Made by a program: the position numbers and the translations under genes. This document shows, piece after piece, positions 34,023-44,216 of a DNA stretch of 64,000 bases. The stretch comes from Candidatus Poribacteria bacterium (GTDB lineage: Bacteria > Poribacteria > WGA-4E > PCPOR2b). A model generated the notes under the pieces. That model saw only the letters and a program-made list of their open reading frames with translations, was not told the origin of the DNA and did no database searches. Position 1 is the stretch's first letter. Each line of letters opens with the position of its first letter. Location: NCBI GenBank assembly GCA_022822005.1, contig JAJECO010000097.1, positions 79,672-143,671 on the forward strand, written 5' to 3'.

Positions 34023-35570
34023 ATGGCATATCTCATCGGCATTGACGTTGGAACAACAGGGGCGAAGACGATTCTTGTTGATGAAAGCGGTCAACAACAC
34101 GCCAGTGCTTTAGAAGAATATCCGCTGCACACGCCTCAACCGAAATGGGCGGAGCAGGACCCAGCAGATTGGTGGCTGGCAACGGTAAGATCCATCCAGA
34201 GGGTGCTTGCGGAATCGCGGGTTTCGCCTAAGGAGATCAAGGGGTTAGGACTTTCCGGTCAGATGCACGGTTTGGTGCTGATGGACAAGGGACACCGTGT
34301 CTTGCGTCCGGCGATGCTATGGTGTGACGTGCGGACGACGGAGCAGTGCCACTACATCACAGAGACTGTCGGTGAGGATATGTTAGTGCAGCGCACGTGT
34401 AACCCTGCACTTGAGGGATTTACCGCGCCAAAAGTGATCTGGGTGCGCGACAACGAGGCGCAGATTCTGGAACAGACCGCTACAATGTTGCTCCCCAAAG
34501 ATTACGTCCGATTCCGGTTGACAGGGGAGATTGCTGCGGAGGTGTCCGATGCGGCTGGGACACTCCTGTTCGATGTGCGGCAACGATGCTGGTCTGAGGA
34601 AGTATTGCGCAAGCTCGGGATTGACCGAGCGCTCCTGCCGCCAGTGTGCGAATCGGTTGACGTTTGTGGAAAGATTACCGCTGAGGCTGCCGAATTAACG
34701 GGTCTTTCTGTAGGGACTCCGGTTGTCGGCGGTGGGGCGGACAACGCCTGTAGCGCGGTTGGCAATGGGATTATCAAAGAGGGTCGGGTCTCGGCAAGTA
34801 TCGGGACGTCGGGCGCCATCGTTGCACATACCGATGAAGCCAAAGTGGACCCGAACCTGCAGGCGCACAGTTTCTGTCATTCTGCACCGCACAAGTGGTA
34901 TCTGATGGGCGTGGTCCTTTCAGCCGGGGGGGCGCTCCGTTGGTTTCGTGATAATTTGGGTGATTCAGAGGTCGCGGCTGCTGAAATCGAAGGGGTCGAT
35001 CCGTATGAAATTTTGACCCAGCGTGCCGCAGAAGTACCTGTTGGCAGTGAGGGCTTAATTTTTCTGCCCTACCTCACCGGCGAACGGACACCACACGCGG
35101 ATGCAAACGCAAAGGCGACCTTCTTTGGTATAACGTTGCGGCACGGCAAGCCCCATCTGATTCGATCTGTGATGGAAGGCATTGCCTACGCCCTACGTGA
35201 CTCACTGGAGATTATTCGTGGCTTGGGAACGCCCATTGAGCGGATCTACGCCACGGGCGGTGGTGCGCGGAGTTCGCTCTGGCGACAAATCCAAGCCGAT
35301 GTCTTCAACACTGAATTGGTTACGATTAACATCGCTGAAGGACCTGCGTTTGGCGCAGCGATTCTCGCTGGTGTTGGAACGGGGGTTTACGACAGCGTTG
35401 AGAGCGCAGCAGATGAAATTGTCAAAGTCACGTCATCGACGCAACCGAACGCTGACAATGTGAGAATTTATGAGGAGTACTACCAGGTCTACGGCGCTCT
35501 CTATCCCGCACTCAAGCCACAGTTTGATAGGGTGACGGAAGTGGTTTCAGGTGGAGGATATAATGAATAA
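34023..35570 (+). CDS. xylB: Xylulokinase
   Basis: A 515-residue FGGY kinase. The nucleotide-binding opening [37 protein letters not shown] and the second nucleotide loop [20 protein letters not shown] are typical of XylB. It phosphorylates D-xylulose, joining pentose to the pentose phosphate pathway. Its stop overlaps the moaC start. Since no xylose isomerase is next to it, the isomerase-like gene at 25416 is not an obvious partner. Another pentulose or hexulose is possible. Confidence 0.9.
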   Translation: MAYLIGIDVGTTGAKTILVDESGQQHASALEEYPLHTPQPKWAEQDPADWWLATVRSIQRVLAESRVSPKEIKGLGLSGQMHGLVLMDKGHRVLRPAMLWCDVRTTEQCHYITETVGEDMLVQRTCNPALEGFTAPKVIWVRDNEAQILEQTATMLLPKDYVRFRLTGEIAAEVSDAAGTLLFDVRQRCWSEEVLRKLGIDRALLPPVCESVDVCGKITAEAAELTGLSVGTPVVGGGADNACSAVGNGIIKEGRVSASIGTSGAIVAHTDEAKVDPNLQAHSFCHSAPHKWYLMGVVLSAGGALRWFRDNLGDSEVAAAEIEGVDPYEILTQRAAEVPVGSEGLIFLPYLTGERTPHADANAKATFFGITLRHGKPHLIRSVMEGIAYALRDSLEIIRGLGTPIERIYATGGGARSSLWRQIQADVFNTELVTINIAEGPAFGAAILAGVGTGVYDSVESAADEIVKVTSSTQPNADNVRIYEEYYQVYGALYPALKPQFDRVTEVVSGGGYNE

Positions 35571-36048
35571 ACTCACACATTTTGACGAAAAGGGGCATGC
35601 TCGCATGGTGGATGTTACACCGAAGGAGGAAACCCTGCGCGTTGCGGTGGCACGTGGGCATGTGTTTGCGAAGTTGGAGACGCTCCGATTAATCGCTGAA
35701 CGTGGTTTCGCAAAAGGGGATGTCCTCGAAGTGGCTCGCCTCGCCGGTATCATGGCGACCAAGCGTACGGGAGATCTTATTCCCCTATGCCATCCACTTG
35801 CTTTGACCTCTGTCAAAGTTGATCTGTCGATTAATGAAGCAGAACACCGCGTCGAGATTGAGGCGGAGGTGCAGACCGTTGGGCGAACAGGTGTTGAGAT
35901 GGAAGCCATGACCGCTGTTTCTGTCGCTGGTTTGACGGTCTACGATATGTGTAAATCGGTTGACAGGGAGATGGAGATTTCTGATATTCGATTGGTCAAA
36001 AAGACTGGCGGGAAAAGTGGTACATTCGTCCGAGAGGAGTTGTCGTAA
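35563..36048 (+). CDS. moaC: Cyclic pyranopterin monophosphate synthase MoaC
   Basis: 161 residues from ATG at 35563, right after GGAGG and overlapping the xylB stop by eight bases. Family motifs are in order: [38 protein letters not shown] and [20 protein letters not shown], followed by KKTGGKSG. It converts the MoaA product to cPMP in molybdenum cofactor synthesis. No other moa gene is in the window. Its stop overlaps the next start by one base (TAATG). Confidence 0.96.
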   Translation: MNKLTHFDEKGHARMVDVTPKEETLRVAVARGHVFAKLETLRLIAERGFAKGDVLEVARLAGIMATKRTGDLIPLCHPLALTSVKVDLSINEAEHRVEIEAEVQTVGRTGVEMEAMTAVSVAGLTVYDMCKSVDREMEISDIRLVKKTGGKSGTFVREELS

Positions 36049-38945
36049 TGAGAGGGACCAAGGGAGAAAAGGCAATTTTCCCACTTTCTGTTTTTAGTGT
36101 TTGCCTGATTTTGAGCTGCATTCTGCTTGTCACACCGGATACTTCTGCCGAAGATTACGCGCTTATCATTGGCGGTGTTGGCGGTGAGAAATCCTTTTAC
36201 GATGAATTTTGGAATGCGACTTCAGGGATGCGTAGCTTGCTGATAAAGGAATACGGGTACGCACCGGAGCATATCACATTTCTGTTTGAAAATGATGGGG
36301 AGGCATCAGATTTAGTTGATGGGAAATCGACGAAGGCTGGGATCGAGGCTGCTTTTTCTGATTTACAGGCGCGGGTTCAGCCGGGGGACCAATTCCTCCT
36401 CTTCATGGTCGGTCATGCAACCAAAACGGCAGATGGGCTAAAATTCAACTCGCCCGGACGGGATATCAGGGATATAGAATGGGCTGCGCTCATCAATCAG
36501 ATTCCTGCAGAGCAGATGGTGTTAGTCTTCGGATTCCCCTATAGCGCGCGTTTCGTGTCTCAAGTGAGTAAGGGGGGGCGGACAATCATCACGGCGTGTT
36601 CAGCGCGTGAGGGTTACATGCGGTCGGGATTTGGGAATATTTTCGTCAATGCCTTTTCGGATGGGACCGCTGATGGGGATGACAATGGAGCCATTTCGCT
36701 GTTGGAGGCGTTTTTGTACACCCAAGAGCGGGTGAAAGCCTGGTATGAGAGCGATGGTTCTGTTCAGTCGGAGCATCCCCATCTTGATGATAATGGAGAT
36801 GGAGTTGCGTCACGCAAAGAACTGCCGAACGCTTCGGACGGCACGCTTGCGCAAAGGACCTACTTGGGAAAACGTCGTTCGGTGCTGGCTGATTCCGCGT
36901 CGCTTGAGCCGGACTTGGATCGGTCCGACGATGAATTTGGAGAAACATCTACCGAAGAGGACAGCGGACCGTCCCAGCGCACCTTAATTTCCTATAATTT
37001 TGTTTCAGAAGCGGATGAGGCGGAGATCGAGGCGTTACTCACTGATGCTCCGCGGGCAGATGATTTTCCCGAAAACGGTGCGGTTGTGCTTTGGGAAACA
37101 GAGGTGATGAACCTCAACGAAGACAGCAGCTACGTCTACTCCACACGACGGATTGTGAAAATTTTTAACGATACAGGACATAAGTTTGGTAAAGTTAGCA
37201 TTCCGTACACACGTGGAAACGATGACATCACAATTCATCACGCCCGAACCCTCGCGTCCGACGGTCGTGTAGTTGATCTTGATCAACGAAGCATTGTCAA
37301 AAATATTCCACCGCCGAGTGCGGTCGAGGCGGGGCTGTTTGTAGATGCTCGCCTTATGCACTTTTCAATGCCGGAGATGTCCGACGATTGCATCATCGAC
37401 TACGCTTATTCATCCAACAATCGGGGGCATCTGATGCAGGGGGAATTCTGGCACCAGGTCTACTTCCAAACTTCCGTGCCTGTGCAGCGTTACCGCTTTA
37501 CGATTCATACACCAAAAAAGAAAGCAATCTACTACCAGATTACCAGTCCGCAAGCCATTGGGAGCGAACCGATGATCACGGAAACTCGCTATGCGCGTAC
37601 CCATACATTTGAACTACGCGATGTTCCCCCGCTCCGTGAAGAGGCATTCATGCCAGCCGTTGAGGACCTCGCTTACAGTATCAATATCACCTCACTTGAT
37701 TCGTGGGATAAACTTATGAAGTGGTACGGGACTCTTATCCGCGAGCAGGATTATGTGACGCCGGAAATCGAGCAGAAGACCAAGGCGTTGTTGAGGGGCG
37801 CCTGGAGTCGAAAGGAGAAGATTAAACGGCTCTACGAATATGTTGCGACGAACATCGATTATGTCGGCATTGAGCTCGGAATATGGGCGATAAAGCCACA
37901 TTCTGCGCCTGAAATTTTTAAGGAGGGGTATGGGGACTGCAAGGATAAGACGACGCTGCTCAGTACAATGTTATCAGCGGTCGGTATCCAATCCTATCCG
38001 GTGCTAATTTCCGCGGGTGAGTCCAGCAGGATTGTTCGTGAGATCCCCTCGCTCGCGTACTTTAATCACATGATCCTCGCCGTGGAGGAGAATGGCGATG
38101 GCGGACTTATTTGGTTAGATGCGACAGCGGAAACTTGTGCGTTTGGCGATCTCCCTGCCAGCGATCAGGATCGATGGGCACTCATCGTCAATCCTGATTT
38201 TCTTATGAAGGAACCGGAGGAGATGAACCGAGAGGCTACCTCTCCCGATGAAAATGGCAGGATGCAAGATCAATTATACCGATTTGCAAAAAGCCCAACG
38301 ATCGAGGCAGCAGCAAACCTCAAGCGTGTTGAGACACGGATACAGGTGGAAGACGATCTGTCAGTCAAGGTTGCTCAGACACTCACTGTAACGGGCGCAT
38401 TCAATACGAAGCTGCGAAGTCAATTGAAATATATCAATCCTGATGAGCAGTTGAAGTTCCTGCATGAATACATGGAACTTGATGATCGTGCGAAGTTGGA
38501 GAAGATTTCGGTTCCAAAACTTGATGCTATGGAGGACGAACTGAAGATTGTCCTCAACTGGTGGTGCGAGGATTACCTCTTTGCTATTGGTCAGCAGTAT
38601 GTCCTTGAGTTGCCACTGGTTAAGCATCCTTACGCGGCGTTGCTCAGTGAAGAAAACAGAACACACCCGGTCATCATCGGAAAAGCAGTTACTTTTTCGG
38701 ATGAGGTTGTTGTCAATCTATCGTCTCTATTTTCGGTGGATTCTGTGCCTGAGGACCGCGAGATTGACAACCGTGTTGGTTCCATCCAACTCAAATATAC
38801 AAAATCGAAACGAAAAATGGTGATGAAGCAGACCCTACGATTCAATCGTCCAGCAGTCCCTGTCGATGGGATCCTTGATCTAAAGGCACTTGTCCGACAG
38901 GCTTCAAACAAGGGGACAAAGAGAGTATTGTTACTCCAAAGGTGA
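36048..38945 (+). CDS. Exported caspase-fold / DUF3857 / transglutaminase-like protein
   Basis: A 965-residue protein. A signal peptide is followed by a C13/caspase-like domain (about residues 35-230): YALIIGGVGGEKSF, LLFMVGHATKT with the His, and TIITACSAREG. Where a caspase-type Cys is expected, after LVFGF, the sequence is PYSARF, so the nucleophile seems missing. Then come a DUF3857 domain (ETEVMNLNEDSSYVYSTRRI) and a transglutaminase core with Cys in GYGDCKDKTTLLSTML, His in LAYFNHMILAV and Asp in LIWLDATAE, plus a C-terminal beta domain. The transglutaminase triad is complete. Its start overlaps moaC by one base. Confidence 0.85.
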   Translation: MRGTKGEKAIFPLSVFSVCLILSCILLVTPDTSAEDYALIIGGVGGEKSFYDEFWNATSGMRSLLIKEYGYAPEHITFLFENDGEASDLVDGKSTKAGIEAAFSDLQARVQPGDQFLLFMVGHATKTADGLKFNSPGRDIRDIEWAALINQIPAEQMVLVFGFPYSARFVSQVSKGGRTIITACSAREGYMRSGFGNIFVNAFSDGTADGDDNGAISLLEAFLYTQERVKAWYESDGSVQSEHPHLDDNGDGVASRKELPNASDGTLAQRTYLGKRRSVLADSASLEPDLDRSDDEFGETSTEEDSGPSQRTLISYNFVSEADEAEIEALLTDAPRADDFPENGAVVLWETEVMNLNEDSSYVYSTRRIVKIFNDTGHKFGKVSIPYTRGNDDITIHHARTLASDGRVVDLDQRSIVKNIPPPSAVEAGLFVDARLMHFSMPEMSDDCIIDYAYSSNNRGHLMQGEFWHQVYFQTSVPVQRYRFTIHTPKKKAIYYQITSPQAIGSEPMITETRYARTHTFELRDVPPLREEAFMPAVEDLAYSINITSLDSWDKLMKWYGTLIREQDYVTPEIEQKTKALLRGAWSRKEKIKRLYEYVATNIDYVGIELGIWAIKPHSAPEIFKEGYGDCKDKTTLLSTMLSAVGIQSYPVLISAGESSRIVREIPSLAYFNHMILAVEENGDGGLIWLDATAETCAFGDLPASDQDRWALIVNPDFLMKEPEEMNREATSPDENGRMQDQLYRFAKSPTIEAAANLKRVETRIQVEDDLSVKVAQTLTVTGAFNTKLRSQLKYINPDEQLKFLHEYMELDDRAKLEKISVPKLDAMEDELKIVLNWWCEDYLFAIGQQYVLELPLVKHPYAALLSEENRTHPVIIGKAVTFSDEVVVNLSSLFSVDSVPEDREIDNRVGSIQLKYTKSKRKMVMKQTLRFNRPAVPVDGILDLKALVRQASNKGTKRVLLLQR

Positions 38946-39015
38946 ACGTAAATTTGCAGTCGGGTCTTAAAAAATTCCGACTGTTTGGATTTGGCGGATG
39001 TGAGGAGGGAAATCG

Positions 39016-40116
39016 GTGAGGCAGAAAGACTATTATCAGATCCTTGGTGTAAGTCGAAATGCGACCCTCGATGAGATAAAGAGAGCCTATCGTAGAATTG
39101 CGATGCAAAGTCATCCCGACAAAAATCGGGGCGATAAACGGGCGGAGGAGCGGTTCAAAGAGGCCTCGATGGCTTATCAGGCTCTAATTGAACTCAGTCC
39201 GCAGCACATCGGCGATGAATCGTCAGAGACGGATAGGACAACTTCTGAAAATGGCGGATTTAGACGTTCTGGTGATGGCGACTCTAGAGTTAATGACTTC
39301 TTTGATGGTTTGTTTAGGTCGGGACCGCAGACGAAACGAAAGACAAAAACGAGACGAACGGTTAAAGCAAAGGGAAGACGGGGTTCCAATCTAAGAACTG
39401 ATCTAACCCTCCCATTCACTGAAGCCATGTTGGGAACGGAGCGTTCCATCCGTGTTCACCGCAGTGAGGAGTGCGAAAGCTGTGATGGCACGGGAGCGCA
39501 AAGGGGGTCACCCGAATCTACTTGTCCCAGCTGCATGGGCAACGGCGAGCTTCTCGACCAGTTACTGCGGGATAGCACAAAGGAGAATAAACTGTGCGAA
39601 CGCTGCCGAGGCACAGGTGTCCTAATTCACCAACCGTGTCGGGTGTGTCGCGGGACAGGTGCCGTCCGCAAGGAGCGGTCTTTGCTGGCGAAGATGCCGC
39701 CGGGGATTGAGACCGGGAAATCGTTGCGCTTGCCCGGTCAGGGAGAGTGTGGCTCACGCGGGGGACCTTATGGGGACCTGTTTGTAGATGTTGTTGTCAA
39801 GTCGCACCCGGTCTTGCAACGTGATGGGTATGATTTGCGATGTCAGGTTCCGGTCGGCTTTGCGACAGCGGCTCTCGGTGGAGAAATTCATGTTCCGACG
39901 CTTACCGATCCTATTGCGTTGAACCTTCCACGAGGAACACAGCCCAATCAAACCTTCCGGCTAACTGGTCAGGGGATTAAGAAATCTGAAAACGAGAGCG
40001 GAGATCTTCTTGTTACTGTTGTTATTGAAATCCCGACCACTCTAACGAGGCAACAGGAGCAGCTGCTGGAGGCGTATATGGCATTGGAGAATGGAGAGGT
40101 TTCAGAGGAATCTTGA
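39016..40116 (+). CDS. DnaJ-type chaperone with zinc finger
   Basis: A 366-residue type I Hsp40. The J domain has YYQILGVSRNATLDEIKRAY and the HPD motif in SHPDKNRGD. Four zinc motifs are present: CESCDGTG, CPSCMGNG, CERCRGTG and CRVCRGTG. The Gly/Phe linker is short and instead has a Lys/Arg-rich stretch (KRKTKTRRTVKAKGRRG). The start is GTG at 39016 behind GAGGAGGG. It is followed with a four-base overlap by a possible TTG start of the sulfotransferase gene. It is not in a dnaK-grpE cluster, so it may be a second, specialised copy. Confidence 0.92.
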   Translation: MRQKDYYQILGVSRNATLDEIKRAYRRIAMQSHPDKNRGDKRAEERFKEASMAYQALIELSPQHIGDESSETDRTTSENGGFRRSGDGDSRVNDFFDGLFRSGPQTKRKTKTRRTVKAKGRRGSNLRTDLTLPFTEAMLGTERSIRVHRSEECESCDGTGAQRGSPESTCPSCMGNGELLDQLLRDSTKENKLCERCRGTGVLIHQPCRVCRGTGAVRKERSLLAKMPPGIETGKSLRLPGQGECGSRGGPYGDLFVDVVVKSHPVLQRDGYDLRCQVPVGFATAALGGEIHVPTLTDPIALNLPRGTQPNQTFRLTGQGIKKSENESGDLLVTVVIEIPTTLTRQQEQLLEAYMALENGEVSEES

Positions 40117-40178
40117 CACACAGCAGCTACACCACTGGGGGAGAACCGTTGGCACATGAATCGCAGGAGAGAACGGAG

Positions 40179-40796
40179 ATGAGTTCCCGTGCTCAATCTG
40201 TTACTCCACGGGGAGGAACGCAGATCCGGAATGAATTCATCACTGTAGTGTCCGGTCTCCCGCGGTCTGGCACCTCGATGCTGATGCAGATGTTAACCGC
40301 CGCTGATTACCCGTGCTTGACCGATGGTGTGCGGCAAGCGGACGCTGACAACCCGCATGGCTACTTTGAATGCGAGCAGGTGAAACGGATTCGCCAGGAT
40401 CGTACCTGGGTGCCCGAAGCGAAGGGCAAAGCGGTGAAAATCATCGCTCAACTGATTCCGTTTCTCCCTCCCCGATTCAGCTATCGAGTTATCTTTATGG
40501 ATCGCAACATCAGCGAAGTGCTCGCTTCTCAGCGGAAGATGCTCCAACGTCAAGGGAAAAGCGGTGGCAATCTATCCGATGTAGAGTTGGGCAAGATCTT
40601 TGAGCGGCAGGTCTGTGAGGTGAAGGGGGTGCTGGCTCAATGCAATATCCCGATGCTTGGTGTTGCGTATTCGGAGGCGCTTCAACGCCCTGTGGAGATT
40701 GCGGAGAAGGTTCAAGCGTTCCTCGGTGAGGATTTGGATGTGTGTGCGATGGCTGCAGCGATTGACCCTAACCTTTATCGTCAGCGGTGCGAGTAA
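40179..40796 (+). CDS. Sulfotransferase-like P-loop protein
   Basis: About 205 residues from ATG at 40179, which follows AGGAG and GGAG; a TTG at 40113 is also in frame. The phosphate-binding loop is SGLPRSGTSMLMQMLTAA, like the PAPS-binding loop of sulfotransferases, and a second block (FMDRNISEVLASQRKML) resembles the 3'-phosphate-binding motif. It has no signal. It may add sulfate to a surface sugar or small molecule. The family is broad, and the match is from these motifs only. Confidence 0.8.
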   Translation: MSSRAQSVTPRGGTQIRNEFITVVSGLPRSGTSMLMQMLTAADYPCLTDGVRQADADNPHGYFECEQVKRIRQDRTWVPEAKGKAVKIIAQLIPFLPPRFSYRVIFMDRNISEVLASQRKMLQRQGKSGGNLSDVELGKIFERQVCEVKGVLAQCNIPMLGVAYSEALQRPVEIAEKVQAFLGEDLDVCAMAAAIDPNLYRQRCE

Positions 40797-40847
40797 TTGA
40801 TCTCAACACTCTCTGTATCGGCTCAATTCTCGAAATTAGGAGAAAAA

Positions 40848-42005
40848 ATGGACGCTACTACAACAAAACCACTTGCAGCTGAGGAGGCAAGGGTATGCGT
40901 TACCGGTTGGGATTTCAATCGTCCTGCGCCGTTCCCCGGACTCGGTGATTTTATTGGCTGGGCTGGGGCGCTGGAGCGAATGCCCAACGGCAATCTGCTG
41001 CTCGGCCATTCCGCTGGCTACTGGCACGCTTCGTTTGCGTCGCCGCGACTGTTTGAGGAGGAGACACGAGAACGTTACGCTGCTGACGGTTGGCCCGTAG
41101 ATTTTATTGCGCCGACAGGTGGACGCTCAATGGCAGTCCATTCCACCGATGATGGACGTACTTGGAGCAAACCTCTCGGACTGACAGATATCTCTTTAGA
41201 CGACGGTCCGGTAACGCTGTTTGTTTGCCAGGATAACACCGCCCTCTGTTTTCTCAATGTACAGGCATCTTGGTACGGATTCTCGGAAGCACCGCCAGCT
41301 TTCCGTAAGGATCTCAATGGATTGAATACCCAGCAGTGTGTGATTAGATCGACCGACAGCGGGACAACGTGGAGTGAGCCGATTTGGTTGGATAGTCCGG
41401 GTTCGTTTTACGAGCGGAGTCACGGTCAGGCAATCCAACTGCCCAATGGGGGCATTCTTTGGCCCACCTACTGTTCAAGTCAGGATGAGAATCATCTCTT
41501 TGGTGCAATTCGCCGTTCCGACGATTCTGGGAAGACGTGGTATACCGTCTCTACTATCCGGCGCGAAGGGGTGGATGTGGACGAACCTGCCATCGCTCGT
41601 TTTGACGATGGACGTCTCGTTATGGTGTCGCGCCCCGATGGCGGCATCTTCTTCTCAGACGACGATGGCGTTAGCTGGCGTGAGTCTGGACGAATGGTTC
41701 AGAGTGGAACGGTTAAAGCCCCGCGATTGTTCGTGCTTGCGGATAGCACCCTCGTCTGCGTTACGACCTATCAAGGTGGGTTATATGTCTTCTTGAGTCG
41801 GGACGGAGGCGTGGACTGGACGCCGGCCCTTCCCCTCGATGTGTCTTGCTACGGCTATCCCGGTGGACTCCAAATGGAGGACGGGTCGCTGTTGATTTCG
41901 TATTGTGAAAGCGGTATAGCCCCTAACCGTGTGTATGTGATCCGCTTCCAAGTCAACTCCGCACGTGATGGTATAGAACTCTTAGATATTGGACAATCCT
42001 CGTAA
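40848..42005 (+). CDS. BNR/Asp-box sialidase-like protein
   Basis: About 385 residues from ATG at 40848 (AGGAG before it). Five Asp-box repeats mark the blades of a six-bladed propeller: STDDGRTWSKPL, STDSGTTWSEPI, SDDSGKTWYTVS, SDDDGVSWRESG and SRDGGVDWTPAL. The arginine triad of true sialidases is hard to place. It has no signal peptide, so a cytoplasmic exo-sialidase or related glycosidase is likely. Its neighbours do not show a sialic acid pathway. Confidence 0.82.
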   Translation: MDATTTKPLAAEEARVCVTGWDFNRPAPFPGLGDFIGWAGALERMPNGNLLLGHSAGYWHASFASPRLFEEETRERYAADGWPVDFIAPTGGRSMAVHSTDDGRTWSKPLGLTDISLDDGPVTLFVCQDNTALCFLNVQASWYGFSEAPPAFRKDLNGLNTQQCVIRSTDSGTTWSEPIWLDSPGSFYERSHGQAIQLPNGGILWPTYCSSQDENHLFGAIRRSDDSGKTWYTVSTIRREGVDVDEPAIARFDDGRLVMVSRPDGGIFFSDDDGVSWRESGRMVQSGTVKAPRLFVLADSTLVCVTTYQGGLYVFLSRDGGVDWTPALPLDVSCYGYPGGLQMEDGSLLISYCESGIAPNRVYVIRFQVNSARDGIELLDIGQSS

Positions 42006-42084
42006 CAACTCTTGGTGGGGTTGGTGAGATTTATTCATTAATGAACTAATCCACCGATGAACCAGATGGGATTGGAGGTATGAT

Positions 42085-42747
42085 TTGGACCTTGAGCAGA
42101 AAACAGAGTTAGTTTCTGACGCCTTAGAAAAACTTTACGGTGCACCCGAACCGGACATAGAGGAAGATGTGCTTGAGTGTTTGATACTTACAGTTTTGTC
42201 CCAGAACACAAACGATGTCAATCGTGATAAAGGGTTCGCAGTCCTCAAAGAACGCTATCCGACGTGGGAAGAGGTACTAGATGCCGATGTGGAGGACATC
42301 GCGGACGCGATCAAGATTGCGGGGTTGAGCGGCCAGAAGAGCCGCACAATCAAGAATTTCTTGACATGGCTCAAGGCAGAATATGGTGAGTTGGATCTGG
42401 AATTCATCCGTGAAATGGAGACCAAAGACGCAATACCACTGCTATCTCAGCACAAAGGCATCGGTATCAAGACTGTGTCCGTCACGCTTGCGTTTGCTTG
42501 TGGTCGTGATGTGTTCCCTGTGGATACGCACGTTTTGCGGATCAGCAAACGGCTTGGGTTCGTGCCATCTAATTGTACTGCGGAGAAAGCACATGAATTG
42601 ATGCCCCAAATCATTCCCAAAGGCGAAGCGTATCCGTTCCATATGAACCTTATCGCATTTGGACGCCAGATCTGCGACGCACGTAAGCCGAAATGCGATC
42701 AGTGTCCCATCACGACACATTGTCTCTACTATCGGGGTGAGTTGTAA
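42085..42747 (+). CDS. nth: Endonuclease III-like DNA glycosylase
   Basis: A 220-residue helix-hairpin-helix glycosylase starting with TTG at 42085 behind TTGGAGG. Motifs: LTVLSQNTNDVNRDKGFAVL near the N-terminus, the hairpin QHKGIGIKTVSVTLAFACGR with the catalytic Lys, and Asp in FPVDTHVLRI. The C-terminal 4Fe-4S loop CDARKPKCDQCPITTHC has the usual C-x6-C-x2-C-x5-C spacing. It removes oxidised pyrimidines in base excision repair. No other repair gene is near. Confidence 0.92.
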   Translation: MDLEQKTELVSDALEKLYGAPEPDIEEDVLECLILTVLSQNTNDVNRDKGFAVLKERYPTWEEVLDADVEDIADAIKIAGLSGQKSRTIKNFLTWLKAEYGELDLEFIREMETKDAIPLLSQHKGIGIKTVSVTLAFACGRDVFPVDTHVLRISKRLGFVPSNCTAEKAHELMPQIIPKGEAYPFHMNLIAFGRQICDARKPKCDQCPITTHCLYYRGEL

Positions 42748-42814
42748 AACGTGAAGCGGTGATTTAGATTTTCAAAATGAGTTGTTAGATTTCATTTGGC
42801 TCCGAGGTGATTGA

Positions 42815-44122
42815 TTGCCGAATATAGAACATCGTACCGTAATTATTGTGGGCGGGGGACCGGCTGGTCTTCCGCTTGCTGTGGTGTTGGGAGGTTGGCA
42901 CCCTTACTTTCGTGGAAGTCGCATGTTCAGCCTGCGCTACCCACAGTTGGCTGCGGGCCTTCAGCAGATCCAAGGAACGCTTCTGGGATTAGATTTCAAA
43001 GGGATAGCCAGAAACGTCCCACCCGTAGATCTCTTCCGACTCCTCCATCACCCCAGACAGCTGTTTGAAGAACTCGCGCAGATCGCGATGGAATTTCGCC
43101 AAGAAACGCCGATAGATTACCTACTCATCACGCAGGAGAAGGTCGGCGGCTTGTGGAACAATGTGCCCCAAAATCTCCTGACCCTTTCTCCGGGACAGTG
43201 GATGGAGTTCCCTTTCTATCCGCTGGCGCAACATATTGAAGAACAAGGGATTAATTTAAATGTCAACGATCTGATAATCAAGGGGGATTTGCTACACTAC
43301 TATCACAGTATTCCCACTCGATTTGGACAGACAGACCGCATCCGTACCGGCGAAAAGGTCGTCCGTATTGAACCGCACGAGCGTGGTTTTCTGGTGACGA
43401 GCAGGGATGTGGGGACGGAAACAACCCATCAATATACTGCCAAGTATCTCGTTTATGCCGTTGGTCAGCGGTGCATCCTGCGACGACTCGATGTGCCAGG
43501 AGAAGATCTCCCGTTTGTGGCGAAAAGTTACGATCGGCCGGAGAATTTCCCCGGTGAGCGTGTCATTGTCGTTGGTGGCGGCAGGTCGGCGGATTGGGCG
43601 GCGACGGAGCTTTACGATGCGGGCAAGCAGGTGTATTATGTGATGCGTCAGTCGTTTGAGAATCACTGGCGGTTAGTCAGTGATAGCCGCTACGGGTTGC
43701 CGTATTACGCTCGGATTGCCGAAATTATGGAGAGCCAAGATCCCCGTTTTCAGACATTGTACCAAGCCCACATCCGAGAGATTAAAGAAGGGACCTCCGC
43801 CGGTCTGATAACGGTAAATCATCAGGGAGAGGAACAGGTTATCGAAGCCGAGCATGTTATCTTGGAGATTGGTGGTAGTGCAGACTACTCTCTCTTTGAG
43901 GGGTTTGAACCGTTGGAACAGGTCGAAAAATATGATAACTACCGTTTCCAGCTGCATCAGGTGATGACACATCCCCATAACTACGAGGCAGTCAATATCC
44001 CGAACCTCTATATGGGCGGGTATCTTGCGTCGGGGATTGGGTTGGTGGTCATCGCCATGCACGGAACAACTTACGCGATTGCTGGGGATGTCCTTCAAAA
44101 AGAGGGGCTTATCAATTTTTGA
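42815..44122 (+). CDS. FAD-dependent oxidoreductase (flavin monooxygenase-like)
   Basis: A 435-residue two-dinucleotide enzyme starting with TTG at 42815. The FAD loop is VIIVGGGPAGLPLAVVLG near the N-terminus and the NADPH-type loop is VIVVGGGRSADWAATEL near residue 250. Between them lies a segment (GGWHPYFRGSRMFSLRYPQL) with aromatic residues not seen in standard thioredoxin reductases. The layout fits flavin-containing monooxygenases or lysine/ornithine N-hydroxylase relatives. Substrate unknown. It ends before the repeat-rich gap at 44,123-44,411. Confidence 0.85.
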   Translation: MPNIEHRTVIIVGGGPAGLPLAVVLGGWHPYFRGSRMFSLRYPQLAAGLQQIQGTLLGLDFKGIARNVPPVDLFRLLHHPRQLFEELAQIAMEFRQETPIDYLLITQEKVGGLWNNVPQNLLTLSPGQWMEFPFYPLAQHIEEQGINLNVNDLIIKGDLLHYYHSIPTRFGQTDRIRTGEKVVRIEPHERGFLVTSRDVGTETTHQYTAKYLVYAVGQRCILRRLDVPGEDLPFVAKSYDRPENFPGERVIVVGGGRSADWAATELYDAGKQVYYVMRQSFENHWRLVSDSRYGLPYYARIAEIMESQDPRFQTLYQAHIREIKEGTSAGLITVNHQGEEQVIEAEHVILEIGGSADYSLFEGFEPLEQVEKYDNYRFQLHQVMTHPHNYEAVNIPNLYMGGYLASGIGLVVIAMHGTTYAIAGDVLQKEGLINF

Positions 44123-44173
44123 CTGTGGGTTAGGGTTATGAGCCAACGGTGCTAGTTTGTAACTGTTGATATC

Positions 44174-44201
44174 GTGAAACGTGATGCGTGAAACGTGAAC
44201 T
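44174..44201. repeat. GTTTCAC/GCGTGA tandem repeat
   Basis: GTGAAACGTGATGCGTGAAACGTGAA is the reverse form of the repeat at 46969 and 55521. It is found just left of a MITE-like element in the gap between two plus-strand genes. Confidence 0.7.
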
Positions 44202-44216
44202 CAATATCGTTGATAG

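Noticed and set aside
37035..37361. Antisense frame inside the caspase/DUF3857 gene
   Set aside because: Overlaps conserved coding sequence fully and lacks a start site.
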